Origin: a virus | Length of the DNA: 31,807 nt | IMG/VR virus record: IMGVR_UViG_3300021404_000034 | Coordinates: 1-31,807 of that record | Direction: 5' to 3' (one strand) | Part shown: piece by piece, positions 1-7,320 of the stretch | How the letters are laid out: each line of letters opens with the position of its first letter | Position numbering within the stretch: the first letter of the stretch is position 1 | Made by a program: the position numbers and the translations under genes | The notes under the pieces: model-generated | Databases searched by the model: none | What the model saw: only the letters and a program-made list of their open reading frames with translations | What the model was told of the DNA's origin: nothing

Positions 1-543
1 GCACCACGCCCACCGTCACCACAAGCACCCCAGGCATCATCGCCTCCCCCGGCTCGACCCGCGCCGCAGGGGCCGCCGTCTGGCAGGACCGCCCAGTCGT
101 ATCCCCAGCAGGAGGAATATCCTCGGTCGGGTCCACCCGACAGACCGGAAGCCGGTCAGCCGGGGAGCCAGCGTTTGAGTCCTCAAGCGGGAGCGGGAAC
201 CGACATCGGTCCCGTACCAGAACGTCCCGGTATGCTACGGCCACAAGCGCAGGACAAGCAGTCGATATTCGAGAACATGCCGGGGCAACAGATACCCGGA
301 ATGCCCGCCCACCCCGGTCACGAAGAAGACCGGCAACATCTTCGTGGACGAACAATAGCGGATGGTTCGGCGGTCGAAGATGAGGAACCCAAGCCGGTAG
401 GCGTGCCAACACGCGCCATCATGCCGGGTCGTATGGGAACGGAAGAACCGGATGCACCGGAACTTCCAGAGTTTAACAACGGAGAACAGGAGGCTGAAAC
501 CCAGACACAGCGCCCAGCATATCGATCACCACAAGAACGTTAA
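1..543 (+). CDS. Pro/Gln-rich protein, C-terminal part (5' end outside window)
   Basis: Reading frame 1 is open from the first base to the TAA at 541-543, giving about 180 residues of a protein that begins outside the window. The first half is low-complexity (Pro, Ala, Gln, Ser) and the end is acidic with PEL and PEF tripeptides, so it is probably a disordered tail. The stop codon lies inside the first copy of the 18-bp palindrome (540-557). It is read in the same direction as the late-type genes that follow. Function is not recognisable. Frame choice rests on length and composition; frame 2 stops near 177 and frame 3 runs on to a TGA near 380. Confidence 0.6.
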   Translation, partial: APRPPSPQAPQASSPPPARPAPQGPPSGRTAQSYPQQEEYPRSGPPDRPEAGQPGSQRLSPQAGAGTDIGPVPERPGMLRPQAQDKQSIFENMPGQQIPGMPAHPGHEEDRQHLRGRTIADGSAVEDEEPKPVGVPTRAIMPGRMGTEEPDAPELPEFNNGEQEAETQTQRPAYRSPQER

Positions 544-557
544 CTGTAAGCAGTTAA
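540..557. repeat. 18-bp palindrome, copy 1
   Basis: TTAACTGTAAGCAGTTAA, both seven-base arms perfect. It supplies the TAA stop of the Pro-rich frame and lies 21 bases before the next start codon. Confidence 0.95.
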
Positions 558-578
558 ACTTTGACGAGGAGCAAACGC

Positions 579-1265
579 ATGGCAAGAGGTTATTGGGCTT
601 ATATTATCCCCTCGGGCGGTCGGCCCGGTGGGGGCGGAGGTCCGGTCGATCCCGATTATGGGATTGATGAAGGTGAAGGCGGTGGTGGCGACGAGTATCC
701 CGATCAGGGGCTTCCCGGCGGTGGTTGGGGTCGTCCCCCACGTCCCGGCAATCGGCCTCCCGGTAGTGGGCGTCCCCCACGTCCCGGCCATGGTCTACCC
801 CCGGCTTGGGGTGGTGGCGGTGGTGGGGAACATCCCGGTCATCTTCCCTCGCGTCCCAGCCGTCCCGGTCGTCCCGGTGGCGGTGGTAGTCCTGATCAAG
901 GGTTGCCTCCGGTTGGCGGTGATGGCGGTGAAGACGCTAGCCAGCTTCCGGTATGGCCGGTTGATCCAGAGCATCCTATCGCTCCTCCGATCCCCGGCGA
1001 GCCAAACCCGCCAATCGATCCGCCTCCCGGTACGGTATGGCCCCCGCTACCCGAAGGGCTTCCAGAGGGTAAGGCAATCGCTTTGATGGGGATTGCAACG
1101 AGCAGTGGCAGAGTGGCGTTCCACTATGTCATTATTGAGGTGCCGCCGCCGAAGCCGGATCAAGGCTTGCCGGGTGGTGGCGGTGGTGGTGAACACCCAG
1201 AAGTTCAACCGCCAATTGCACCGGGTGGACCGCCTACGGCACAGCCGAAGGCTTTCCGGCGGTAA
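579..1265 (+). CDS. Gly/Pro-rich protein with PDQGLP repeats
   Basis: A 228-residue protein starting at ATG 579, preceded by GAGGAG. It is dominated by Gly and Pro runs, with PDQGLP occurring three times (near residues 42, 105 and 200) and RPPRPG repeats. Only one stretch, around residues 165-190, looks like folded beta structure. Similar Gly/Pro-rich proteins occur in late regions of phages of alpha- and betaproteobacteria, but I cannot assign a role. It could be a virion-associated or disordered linker protein. It lies between the Pro-rich frame and the PEP-CTERM gene, all on the plus strand. Confidence 0.75.
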   Translation: MARGYWAYIIPSGGRPGGGGGPVDPDYGIDEGEGGGGDEYPDQGLPGGGWGRPPRPGNRPPGSGRPPRPGHGLPPAWGGGGGGEHPGHLPSRPSRPGRPGGGGSPDQGLPPVGGDGGEDASQLPVWPVDPEHPIAPPIPGEPNPPIDPPPGTVWPPLPEGLPEGKAIALMGIATSSGRVAFHYVIIEVPPPKPDQGLPGGGGGGEHPEVQPPIAPGGPPTAQPKAFRR

Positions 1266-1281
1266 GTTAACAAGAATTGGT

Positions 1282-1304
1282 GGCGAGAGGATAGTCCTCT
1301 CGCC
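1282..1304 (+). other. Perfect 10-bp hairpin before the PEP-CTERM gene
   Basis: GGCGAGAGGA pairs with TCCTCTCGCC around a three-base loop (TAG). No T-run follows, so it is not a classical terminator. It ends 19 bases before the ATG at 1324, just upstream of that gene's GGAGG, so it could affect translation or mRNA stability. Confidence 0.6.
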
Positions 1305-1323
1305 CTCAACCGGAGGACCAAGA

Positions 1324-1971
1324 ATGAGAAAAGTGTTATTGGCTAGCACGTTGCTAGCGGCAATGGGGGTTAGCCCTGCAATGGCAACATTGCAAATCGA
1401 GGTGTTCGATAACGGGTCGTTGATCGACAACGTTACCGGTATCACAACGGGCGCAGCGAGCCTAACAGCCAACGACGCGAACTTCGCCAACATCACGATC
1501 AATGCGCAAGGCTCGCCCATCTTGCCCAACGCGGACCTATCGAGTGTCACGCTCGACGCCACTGCGGCGTTGGGCTTTAGTGGCGCACACACGTTGACCA
1601 TCGACGTGCTGCAAAGCGCTATCTTTGGCACAGGAAATACCCTCTCAACCTTCACGGTCAACGGTTTGACCAATGATCCCGGCCCGACGACAGAGAGTAC
1701 GTTCGCCAATGGAGGGTTGCTCGCTACGCATACCTTCCCTGCCGCATTGCTCGATGGTTCCTTTGGTCCGGTGTCGGCGGCGACCGGCGCGTTCACGTCA
1801 GACGAGACACAGTTCGCTGTGGACTTCACGGCACCGCGTCAATCGTTCGGTGGTTCGATCCAGTTAACGACAGGTGTTCCTGAGCCTTCGACATGGGCGA
1901 TGCTGCTGATCGGCTTCGCCTTTGTGGCGTGGGGCGCTATGACGCGCAAACGAGTGCGGGAGTTTTACTGA
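1324..1971 (+). CDS. PEP-CTERM sorting-signal protein, predicted exported
   Basis: A 215-residue protein; ATG 1324 is preceded by CGGAGGACCAAGA. Residues 1-21 form a clear Sec signal peptide (basic start, hydrophobic core, AMA cleavage site). The middle is a Thr/Ala/Asn/Gly-rich beta-type extracellular sequence. The C-terminus (from about 185) has the complete PEP-CTERM layout: VPEP motif, TWAMLL, a transmembrane helix, and a basic TRKRVR tail. In bacteria such tails are cut by exosortase and mark proteins for the cell surface or extracellular matrix. By eye the gene is more GC-rich than the membrane genes that follow, which suggests capture from the host. Its role for a phage is unknown; surface modification or superinfection exclusion are guesses. 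Confidence 0.88.
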   Translation: MRKVLLASTLLAAMGVSPAMATLQIEVFDNGSLIDNVTGITTGAASLTANDANFANITINAQGSPILPNADLSSVTLDATAALGFSGAHTLTIDVLQSAIFGTGNTLSTFTVNGLTNDPGPTTESTFANGGLLATHTFPAALLDGSFGPVSAATGAFTSDETQFAVDFTAPRQSFGGSIQLTTGVPEPSTWAMLLIGFAFVAWGAMTRKRVREFY

Positions 1972-1972
1972 G

Positions 1973-1990
1973 TTAACTGCTGGCAGTTAG
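1973..1990. repeat. 18-bp palindrome, copy 2
   Basis: TTAACTGCTGGCAGTTAG, one base after the PEP-CTERM stop and before the next gene; intergenic. Confidence 0.95.
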
Positions 1991-1991
1991 G

Positions 1992-2017
1992 ATCACCGTC
2001 GTTTCGGCGGCGGTGAT
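1992..2017 (+). other. 10-bp hairpin after the PEP-CTERM gene
   Basis: ATCACCGTCG pairs with CGGCGGTGAT (one G-T pair) around a six-base loop. No T-run follows on either strand. It lies between palindrome copy 2 and the start at 2026, so it is a possible weak terminator or mRNA-stabilising stem. Confidence 0.5.
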
Positions 2018-2025
2018 TACTCAAA

Positions 2026-2250
2026 ATGAATGGAGCAAAGACTGGGTTCATAGCGTTGTGTGGTGCGTTGACCATTCTTACTATTTTTGCATTGATGGAC
2101 TTCTATGCTATCCATCAATGTTTTTATATAACGCGAACAGGAAATCCACTTCCCGATTTATGTTCGCCTGAGCATATATTCCGATCCTCATTAGAAATTG
2201 CTGGTATGGCTATTGGCCTCTATGGTGTGTCAAAAGTTATGAGGTCATAG
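2026..2250 (+). CDS. Small two-helix membrane protein A
   Basis: A 74-residue protein with two predicted transmembrane segments (about 5-25 and 52-70) separated by a Cys- and Pro-containing loop. It resembles the next protein in length, in helix placement, in a CF pair after helix 1, in a P-x-P-x-x-C loop and in a Gly-rich second helix, so the two look like tandem paralogues. Its position at the end of the plus-strand late block would suit a holin-like role, but nothing in the sequence proves it. The ribosome-binding site is weak. Confidence 0.7.
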   Translation: MNGAKTGFIALCGALTILTIFALMDFYAIHQCFYITRTGNPLPDLCSPEHIFRSSLEIAGMAIGLYGVSKVMRS

Positions 2251-2259
2251 CACTACGCC

Positions 2260-2505
2260 ATGAGTGACGAAGATAGAAAGGCTTATAAGCAATTGCTTCT
2301 CATTGGCGTATTGGCAATTTTTGGTATTTTATATATAGTTGCATTCGGTACGCTATTCGCCCTTTATGGGTGCTTCGATCTCTATATGAAGAGGGTCTTA
2401 CCGATACCAGAGGGCTGCACTAACGGCTCATTTGGTAAATTTGTGCTTGAATTTGTAGGGATTACAGTCGGGGTGTTGGGGGCAATCCGGTTGCTAGGAC
2501 AATGA
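2260..2505 (+). CDS. Small two-helix membrane protein B (paralogue of A)
   Basis: An 81-residue protein starting nine bases after the previous stop. It has a charged N-terminus (MSDEDRKAYK), transmembrane segments at about 11-33 and 60-79, and a loop with CF and P-x-P-x-x-C matching its neighbour. A GAGG lies about 15 bases upstream of the ATG, overlapping the end of gene A, so translation may be coupled. Function unknown; a holin or other late membrane protein is possible. It is the last plus-strand gene before the convergent minus-strand block. Confidence 0.72.
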   Translation: MSDEDRKAYKQLLLIGVLAIFGILYIVAFGTLFALYGCFDLYMKRVLPIPEGCTNGSFGKFVLEFVGITVGVLGAIRLLGQ

Positions 2506-2538
2506 AGCTTAACCGCTGTCTCTCCCATCTGGCAGTGG

Positions 2539-2600
2539 TAAGAGTGTGGGCCGGATAGACCGTTTGAACCCCCATGCGCCATCCGGCCCACATGCTCTTA
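2539..2600. other. Large inverted repeat between convergent genes
   Basis: Eleven bases at 2546-2556 (GTGGGCCGGAT) pair perfectly with 2581-2591. A further six (TAAGAG with CTCTTA) pair outside a small bulge. The loop is 24 bases. It lies where plus-strand and minus-strand transcription meet and includes the stop codon of the minus gene at 2598. There is no T-run on either side; it may still act as a two-way transcription or RNA-end barrier. Confidence 0.6.
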
Positions 2601-2804
2601 AACTAAATCGTGTTCTTTTGCCAGCCAATCAGGGATCGTAATCCATATTGGATCGTTACGCTCATAGTCGTCATCTATATATTGGATTTGCGACTTAGGT
2701 AGCCAAATTAAATTACCATCTTCTACAGTAGCGATACCAATAGCTAATTCAGTTTGCGTTATATAAACTAGCTCGTAGTCGTTAACGTTTGATCTGTAGC
2801 TCAT
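2598..2804 (-). CDS. Small conserved phage protein, WLPKSQI type
   Basis: A 68-residue soluble acidic protein. The centre (LIWLPKSQI) and the end (I-x-IPDWLAKE) match a pattern I recognise from small hypothetical proteins of many phages and mobile elements; no function is known. The ATG (2802-2804) has no Shine-Dalgarno sequence: palindrome copy 3 occupies that place, three bases upstream. It is the last gene of the leftward block. Confidence 0.75.
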   Translation of the reverse strand: MSYRSNVNDYELVYITQTELAIGIATVEDGNLIWLPKSQIQYIDDDYERNDPIWITIPDWLAKEHDLV

Positions 2805-2807
2805 AAC

Positions 2808-2825
2808 TTAACTGCCGACAGTTAA
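2808..2825. repeat. 18-bp palindrome, copy 3
   Basis: TTAACTGCCGACAGTTAA, both arms perfect. It is three bases upstream of the minus-strand start at 2804, in the position normally taken by the ribosome-binding site. Confidence 0.95.
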
Positions 2826-2981
2826 AGGAACATGAGGGAGAGCGACCTAATGGGTTTTGGGTAACACCAGACCGCCCTCCCTCCGTCTCCACTCGTACTT
2901 TCGTTAGGTACAGGATTAAAACCCAACGCCAGCGTAGGCCCGCTGTGCTACACGTTTATCTCGCTGGTACGCCGAATGAAA
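2826..2981. other. Gene-free stretch
   Basis: No convincing reading frame. It contains separated complementary pieces (TGGGTTTT near 2848 with AAAACCCA near 2917; ACCTAA with TTAGGT), so the minus-strand RNA could fold, but I see no known RNA family or tRNA. Confidence 0.4.
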
Positions 2982-3134
2982 CTAACGAGCCGCTTCCAAC
3001 TCTGCAACGCGGGCACGCAGAGCAAGAATTTCATCAATGAGCGGTATGATGTTTGCACCCCAATCGTACCCACAACCACCGCAAGCGCCTACGAAGGAAG
3101 CTCGAAAGGCGACTAATTCCTCATTGGTTTTCAT
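2982..3134 (-). CDS. Small protein with coiled-coil end (50 aa)
   Basis: ATG at 3132-3134, stop TAG at 2982-2984. The N-terminal half contains GACGGCGYDW, with two cysteines three apart. The C-terminal half (EILALRARVAELEAAR) is a short leucine-heptad coiled coil. Minus-strand context, codon content and a GGTGG just upstream support it as a real gene. Function unknown; a small oligomerising or zinc-binding adaptor is only a guess. Confidence 0.6.
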   Translation of the reverse strand: MKTNEELVAFRASFVGACGGCGYDWGANIIPLIDEILALRARVAELEAAR

Positions 3135-3149
3135 TCGCCACCATCGTTG

Positions 3150-3437
3150 TTAGTGTAGAGCATCTAGCGCCTTCTGCAAGCGATAGATAATCTCTGGCGG
3201 GTATATGCTCTCCGGTTCTGGCGTTGGCAAATCTACATGAACCGTGGCAGGGATAACAATTGTTTCGCGCTTTATCGGTAACTTGGGCACATATATTTTC
3301 CTGCCAACATAAGCGCGGGCTAGTGCAGAGTGCCAGCTAACACATTCATCGAGATGCACCCGATAGATTTGCCCGTATGGACAATGAGCGGCGTAGGCTG
3401 GGCTGACCAACATCAGATATACAAGTAAGCGTTTCAT
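3150..3437 (-). CDS. Predicted exported small protein, HCPYGQIYR type
   Basis: A 95-residue protein with a Sec signal peptide (residues 1-16, ending AYA) followed by HCPYGQIYRVHLDECVSWHS. The two cysteines probably form a periplasmic disulfide. Similar short exported proteins (C-P-x-G-x-I-Y-R-V) are familiar from rhizobial phages and prophages; function unknown. The ATG at 3435-3437 follows a strong GGAGGGG. A 12-bp stem (3455-3497) stands just before that site. Confidence 0.75.
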   Translation of the reverse strand: MKRLLVYLMLVSPAYAAHCPYGQIYRVHLDECVSWHSALARAYVGRKIYVPKLPIKRETIVIPATVHVDLPTPEPESIYPPEIIYRLQKALDALH

Positions 3438-3454
3438 GTTCCCCTCCTAAATCA

Positions 3455-3497
3455 GGGGCGGTTGCCGCGGTCGGGGGGATCATTGGGCAACCGCCCC
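3455..3497 (-). promoter_or_regulatory. 12-bp stem-loop upstream of exported-protein gene
   Basis: GGGGCGGTTGCC (3455-3466) is perfectly complementary to 3486-3497, with a 19-base loop. On the minus strand it ends about 18 bases before the start codon at 3437, directly upstream of the GGAGGGG. There is no T-run, so a role in translation or mRNA stability is more likely than termination. Confidence 0.55.
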
Positions 3498-3523
3498 CTA
3501 GTCTCTGGTATAAGCTCGCGATC

Positions 3524-3772
3524 CTATCCAGAGTACCCCGCAAGTTCTTCAAGGTGAGCTAAGATGATCCACACCTTGGTCGCTTCATAAGGGTCCAGCA
3601 TATATCGCTGATCAACTCCCTTTGCTTTCAGAATAGCGTTGATGGCGTGAGCGCGCAGCAAGTCGTGGTGGTTGGGCCTTTCCGCGACGGCAGTGGCTTC
3701 TTCACGCATAACTCGTTCAATATCTTCAGTATTGGGTGGTATATCGCGAAGTCTTTCCAATAACTCATTCAT
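3524..3772 (-). CDS. Small helical hypothetical protein (82 aa)
   Basis: ATG at 3770-3772 preceded by GGAGTACAAAGGC. The protein is alpha-helical and charged (MNELLERLRDIPPN..., LLRAHAINAIL, VWIILAHLEELAG), without membrane segments or metal motifs. I do not recognise a family. It follows the 3787-4005 gene after 14 bases and belongs to the same leftward operon. Confidence 0.65.
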   Translation of the reverse strand: MNELLERLRDIPPNTEDIERVMREEATAVAERPNHHDLLRAHAINAILKAKGVDQRYMLDPYEATKVWIILAHLEELAGYSG

Positions 3773-3786
3773 GCCTTTGTACTCCT

Positions 3787-4005
3787 TTACTCTGACGCTG
3801 TATTGAGATTACTATCGATCTCAGTGAACTTATCATCCACTTCATCTAAAGCATCTGCTGCCTCTTGCAGGGCGTCTTTGACATCTTCATCGTCCTCGGC
3901 ATTGATTAGGTCTTGAATAGTACCTAAGCACAAACCGATTTCGCCGCGAAGATTGTCAAGCTTGAGCTTAACTGCTGACAGTTTATCTTTATTTGCCTTG
4001 TCCAT
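3787..4005 (-). CDS. Small acidic coiled-coil protein (72 aa)
   Basis: The start at 4003-4005 is chosen because GAGG lies six bases before it and because it overlaps the upstream stop as TAATG; a TTG at 4026 would add seven residues. The protein is very acidic with helical repeats (EDDEDVKDALQEAADALDEVDDKF), likely a coiled coil. Palindrome copy 4 is inside the gene, read as K-L-S-A-V-K. Function unknown. Confidence 0.68.
   Translation of the reverse strand: MDKANKDKLSAVKLKLDNLRGEIGLCLGTIQDLINAEDDEDVKDALQEAADALDEVDDKFTEIDSNLNTASE
3968..3985. repeat. 18-bp palindrome, copy 4 (in gene)
   Basis: TTAACTGCTGACAGTTTA, inside the acidic coiled-coil gene, translated as LSAVK. Confidence 0.93.
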
Positions 4006-4439
4006 TATTTCCTCATCTCGGTCCAAGTTTTGAACTGCTTTAAGTTTTCAGGCTTTAGCTCATCTGCATTCCAGTCTCCTTTGAACGTGATGGCTCTGTC
4101 GTCGATAGTGACGAACCCCGGTGGTTTGGCTATTGGGAATAGGAAGTCAGTCATCAGAAGGTCAGTCTCCCGTGCTTCTAATGGGCCTGTATCCTGTCTA
4201 TCCCAATGCCAACTCTGTAACTGTATCGTCAGCCAATCCTTCATTGGCTTAATGTTTTTGTGACTATCAGAGCGCGTACTGTAGATGGCAAGAACAAAAT
4301 ATTTCTTTGCCTCTATGGCCCACTCGAAGAACCCCGGTACAACGGTACCGTATATGTGTCCACCCTGCCAGCCATTCTCGTAGGAGTGAATAACTCCATC
4401 GAAGTCAACTACTAGCGTCGGTTTCTGTCTCGTCGTCAT
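4005..4439 (-). CDS. HAD-superfamily phosphatase-like protein
   Basis: A 144-residue protein with HAD motif I near the N-terminus (LVVDFDGVIHSY; nucleophile D12, acid/base D14), a threonine/serine motif II candidate (YSTRSDS) and a late acidic motif (TIDDRAITF). It matches the short phage HAD group with FDGVIHSY-x-x-GW-x-G. HAD enzymes remove phosphate through an aspartyl intermediate. Here a nucleotide or DNA 3'-phosphate substrate is plausible given the replication neighbours, but unproven. The start overlaps the primase-helicase end by 35 bases and the stop overlaps the next start as TAATG. Confidence 0.8.
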   Translation of the reverse strand: MTTRQKPTLVVDFDGVIHSYENGWQGGHIYGTVVPGFFEWAIEAKKYFVLAIYSTRSDSHKNIKPMKDWLTIQLQSWHWDRQDTGPLEARETDLLMTDFLFPIAKPPGFVTIDDRAITFKGDWNADELKPENLKQFKTWTEMRK

Positions 4440-7299
4440 CTTTAACCTCGTTAAATTCCCAATCTATAGCTTTCTCAAGGTCCGTCTGTTTGATGCTGAT
4501 CGTCCAGCACAACTCAGTTCCAGAGTCTTTACCGAAACGAGTGCCAGAACCAATACGCGCATTGGATGGATGTATCCTTGATAGCTTCTCTATACCGTCA
4601 GCGAGGCTAGAGTATTCTTTATTGGTTAACTTGCACCATTCCCTTAACGATGCATCGGTGAAACGTAGGTGTGGTGTATCAGGTTTACCTTTAAGTCCTC
4701 GCGCTATCTGTACACAAGGCCAAGAGTTGATGAACTTCATGGGGCCATCGTTCTCTACCTGCACTGAACCTTTAACCGGCTTACCACGATCAAGAATTAT
4801 GATATCGGTAATGATCGTTTTAGCAGCGCGGTTATATCGAAGGTAACTACTTAGCTCACTGACAATAACAGCGGGCTTTGAGTAGTCACTGGGTGACAGT
4901 TTCCTATGAGTACGCAAATCTACAATCTGATCGATAAGATAGTCACGTATAGACGCAGGATCGAACGGAGCAAGACCTAGTAACTTAGCGAAGTAACTGC
5001 CAGCAGTTACCGCAGTAGCGCCAGCAAACCAGTATCTATCTCCTTCCTCGTATCCTAATCGCTTTACAAAATCTTTCTCAATTTTGTCTACAACTATTTT
5101 AACATAATCTCTATTCCTGCCAAGGTATGCTGCATAAACTAATCCAATATGCCCGTAATTATCTTTAAGGCTGGTCCGCATACGGTCAACATCATCAAAT
5201 GAATGCGTTGTCAGTTGATTAGCCAAACATCTAAACTCAAGCATACGTACCATCGTTGCAGATGTACCTTTACTGCTTCTCTCTGCGGCACTGACCATAG
5301 ATCGATTAGCGGCATAAACAATGGGCATTTCCCATTGCTTAGTCGCTCGCAACGATCCATCTCGATTAGCACGCCCCCTATCTCTACCCTCCGTTATCTG
5401 GTTAGCCATCTTTATGAATTGTGCTTCCTGCACTTCGTCTTTAATTTCGTCATGATACAGAGGAAGGCTCTTAAGCATTGCTGCTTTAGCAACTAGGTGG
5501 GCGAAAGTATCGCTTAACCCATTCATTGATGCCGGTGAACCCCATATCGCTTGTGACAATGACATGGCTGTTGTCTTACCGACACCGGTAGCTGTAGACC
5601 ACCCTCCTATAAGAACACCATTATGACCAGCAAGACCCAACAAAGGGGCAGCAAATCCCGCTGCCACAAGGCAGCAAAGATCGAGGCGCTGAATAGTGAT
5701 GAGAATATCAGCAAGATCAGTCCACGGCTTGGCACTGCCCACTACTCCGTATTGATATTCAGCATTGATTGATAGAGCAGGGTATTCTCCACTTGGCGCT
5801 ATAAACTTTTGATCGAACGAAAAGCCATACTCTCCATTTCTAGTGTTCCAACCCATAGGTGGAAGCTTGATTACGCTATCGCGTAACTTAGCTATGAACG
5901 ACATGAAGAAATCTTTCTGGAGTTTACCATATCCAAATGGTATCCCTTGATCCCCAAACGCTTCCCCTGACTTAGATAGGTTGGTGAGATGCCCAGCACC
6001 GACACGAATTTCTTTTTCATCATCTCCTTCCTTCGTCTTAAAGACCAAAGTATATGGGCTTCCACCTTCTAGTCGCCCTGAATTTGGGACGATTTGAAAT
6101 GGGAATATACAATGCGGGTATACTCGTCCACCATCTTCTTCGGCAATATCGATATAGATGTAATTAGCTTTCGCTGACCATCGATAATATTTATCCGGCA
6201 AGTCGGAAAGGATGGTGCTGTGATATGTGTGACCATTGCGCCCGTAAGTAATGGATATTGGGTTGGAGCTACGATTGTTATGTTTACAGGCGGGGCATTG
6301 CGTTGCACCGTGCCTGGCAATAGTGGCGCAGAAAGGTGGACCTTTACTTTGCTTCTCAGCATCCTTAAACTTTTCAGTAGTCTCGCTTTGGCTGTACGAA
6401 TGATGCTTGTTTGACAAGGCATGCGCAACAGCATGTGGGTTAGTTGTATGACGAGCAAGGCAAAGACTAAGCCACCATAGATAATAGCTAGCATCTGTGC
6501 CACCAGTGTTAAGGGTATGATCAACAAAACCACACTCCTTGCGCACCACCTCGATATCCACCGGGGCATAAACCTTGCCCCCACCTTGCATATTCCTTTC
6601 ATCTTCAAACTCGCTAGCATTATCACTGCTTGCAGTTAAGGGTTTCACCCATTGCGCTAAAGGTTGTTGTAATTGAGCGACAGTAAATACTTCTCCAGTA
6701 TCATACCAAATTTCAACATTGGTAGGCTTATCCTTAACCTTGTAATTCTTCGTGCCGGGAATACGGAGAACACGAGTGCGATCGACTGTGCATTCCGTAT
6801 CAAACTTAAGCCCTGTCGATTGAGCAGCAGCAGACAATGCATCTGCCATCGGTTGCCATTCATCAGGATGTACCAACCTATCGAACGGCCAGTATAGATG
6901 GTATCCACCGCTACCACTCCGAATAGCAAATGGCGAGCGGGGGAAGCCCGTATCTGTATAAAATTTCTCGACCGCCACATCCATCTTTTCGGTAGAAGAG
7001 TACAGTTTGCGATCAATATCCATACGTAATGACTTAAGGCACCAAATATTTGGCAGAGTACGGTCTGCTTCAGGAATAGTTTTTCCTTGCTTAACTGGTC
7101 CATGTCTTTCTTGACCACCTTGGGATAGGAATAGGTCAAGATTTTTCTCCATAAACCAATTAACAAGCATGATTGCTTGCTTGAAGTTAGAACATGCTTT
7201 ACCGGGCAACCCTCCATGTGTACCCAACAGATGGACACTGATGTACCCTCCTTGGGCGAGAGGTGCCACACGCGACAAATAGTGTTCGACCGGACCCAC
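4405..7299 (-). CDS. Primase-helicase: AEP primase fused to DUF927-type helicase
   Basis: A 964-residue protein. The N-terminal third has archaeo-eukaryotic primase motifs: MDID at 93-96 (metal-binding DxD), SGSGGYH at 128-134, and DRTRVLRIPGTKN from 173. A Cys-rich patch (CATIARHGATQCPAC, about 325-340) may bind zinc. The C-terminal half is a DUF927-like SF3/AAA helicase with Walker A ATGVGKTT near 568-575 and Walker B LPLYHDEI. Together these would unwind DNA and lay primers at the fork, with the family A polymerase (12829-14709) as partner. The start is GTG 7299 preceded by GGGAGCGGGTC. Palindrome copies 5 and 6 are inside the gene, read as VTAGSY and LTASSD. Confidence 0.88.
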   Translation of the reverse strand: MGPVEHYLSRVAPLAQGGYISVHLLGTHGGLPGKACSNFKQAIMLVNWFMEKNLDLFLSQGGQERHGPVKQGKTIPEADRTLPNIWCLKSLRMDIDRKLYSSTEKMDVAVEKFYTDTGFPRSPFAIRSGSGGYHLYWPFDRLVHPDEWQPMADALSAAAQSTGLKFDTECTVDRTRVLRIPGTKNYKVKDKPTNVEIWYDTGEVFTVAQLQQPLAQWVKPLTASSDNASEFEDERNMQGGGKVYAPVDIEVVRKECGFVDHTLNTGGTDASYYLWWLSLCLARHTTNPHAVAHALSNKHHSYSQSETTEKFKDAEKQSKGPPFCATIARHGATQCPACKHNNRSSNPISITYGRNGHTYHSTILSDLPDKYYRWSAKANYIYIDIAEEDGGRVYPHCIFPFQIVPNSGRLEGGSPYTLVFKTKEGDDEKEIRVGAGHLTNLSKSGEAFGDQGIPFGYGKLQKDFFMSFIAKLRDSVIKLPPMGWNTRNGEYGFSFDQKFIAPSGEYPALSINAEYQYGVVGSAKPWTDLADILITIQRLDLCCLVAAGFAAPLLGLAGHNGVLIGGWSTATGVGKTTAMSLSQAIWGSPASMNGLSDTFAHLVAKAAMLKSLPLYHDEIKDEVQEAQFIKMANQITEGRDRGRANRDGSLRATKQWEMPIVYAANRSMVSAAERSSKGTSATMVRMLEFRCLANQLTTHSFDDVDRMRTSLKDNYGHIGLVYAAYLGRNRDYVKIVVDKIEKDFVKRLGYEEGDRYWFAGATAVTAGSYFAKLLGLAPFDPASIRDYLIDQIVDLRTHRKLSPSDYSKPAVIVSELSSYLRYNRAAKTIITDIIILDRGKPVKGSVQVENDGPMKFINSWPCVQIARGLKGKPDTPHLRFTDASLREWCKLTNKEYSSLADGIEKLSRIHPSNARIGSGTRFGKDSGTELCWTISIKQTDLEKAIDWEFNEVKDDDETETDASS
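4993..5010. repeat. 18-bp palindrome, copy 5 (in gene)
   Basis: GTAACTGCCAGCAGTTAC, within the helicase part of the primase-helicase gene, translated VTAGSY. Confidence 0.93.
6622..6639. repeat. 18-bp palindrome, copy 6 (in gene)
   Basis: ATCACTGCTTGCAGTTAA, in the linker after the primase domain, translated LTASSD. Confidence 0.92.
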
Positions 7300-7320
7300 G
7301 ACCCGCTCCCTATCAGCAGA

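Noticed and set aside
1047-1829. 260-residue minus-strand open frame
   Set aside because: It is a shadow of the PEP-CTERM gene and the Gly/Pro-rich gene, both with proper ribosome sites on the plus strand.
2539-2600. tRNA-like element (GGTTCAAAC on the minus strand)
   Set aside because: The bases lie in the loop of a long inverted repeat; no acceptor, D-arm or anticodon layout can be drawn.
2915-2984. In-frame extension after the TAG of the 50-residue gene
   Set aside because: About 23 codons stay open after the amber stop, but there is no start and no readthrough context; probably chance.
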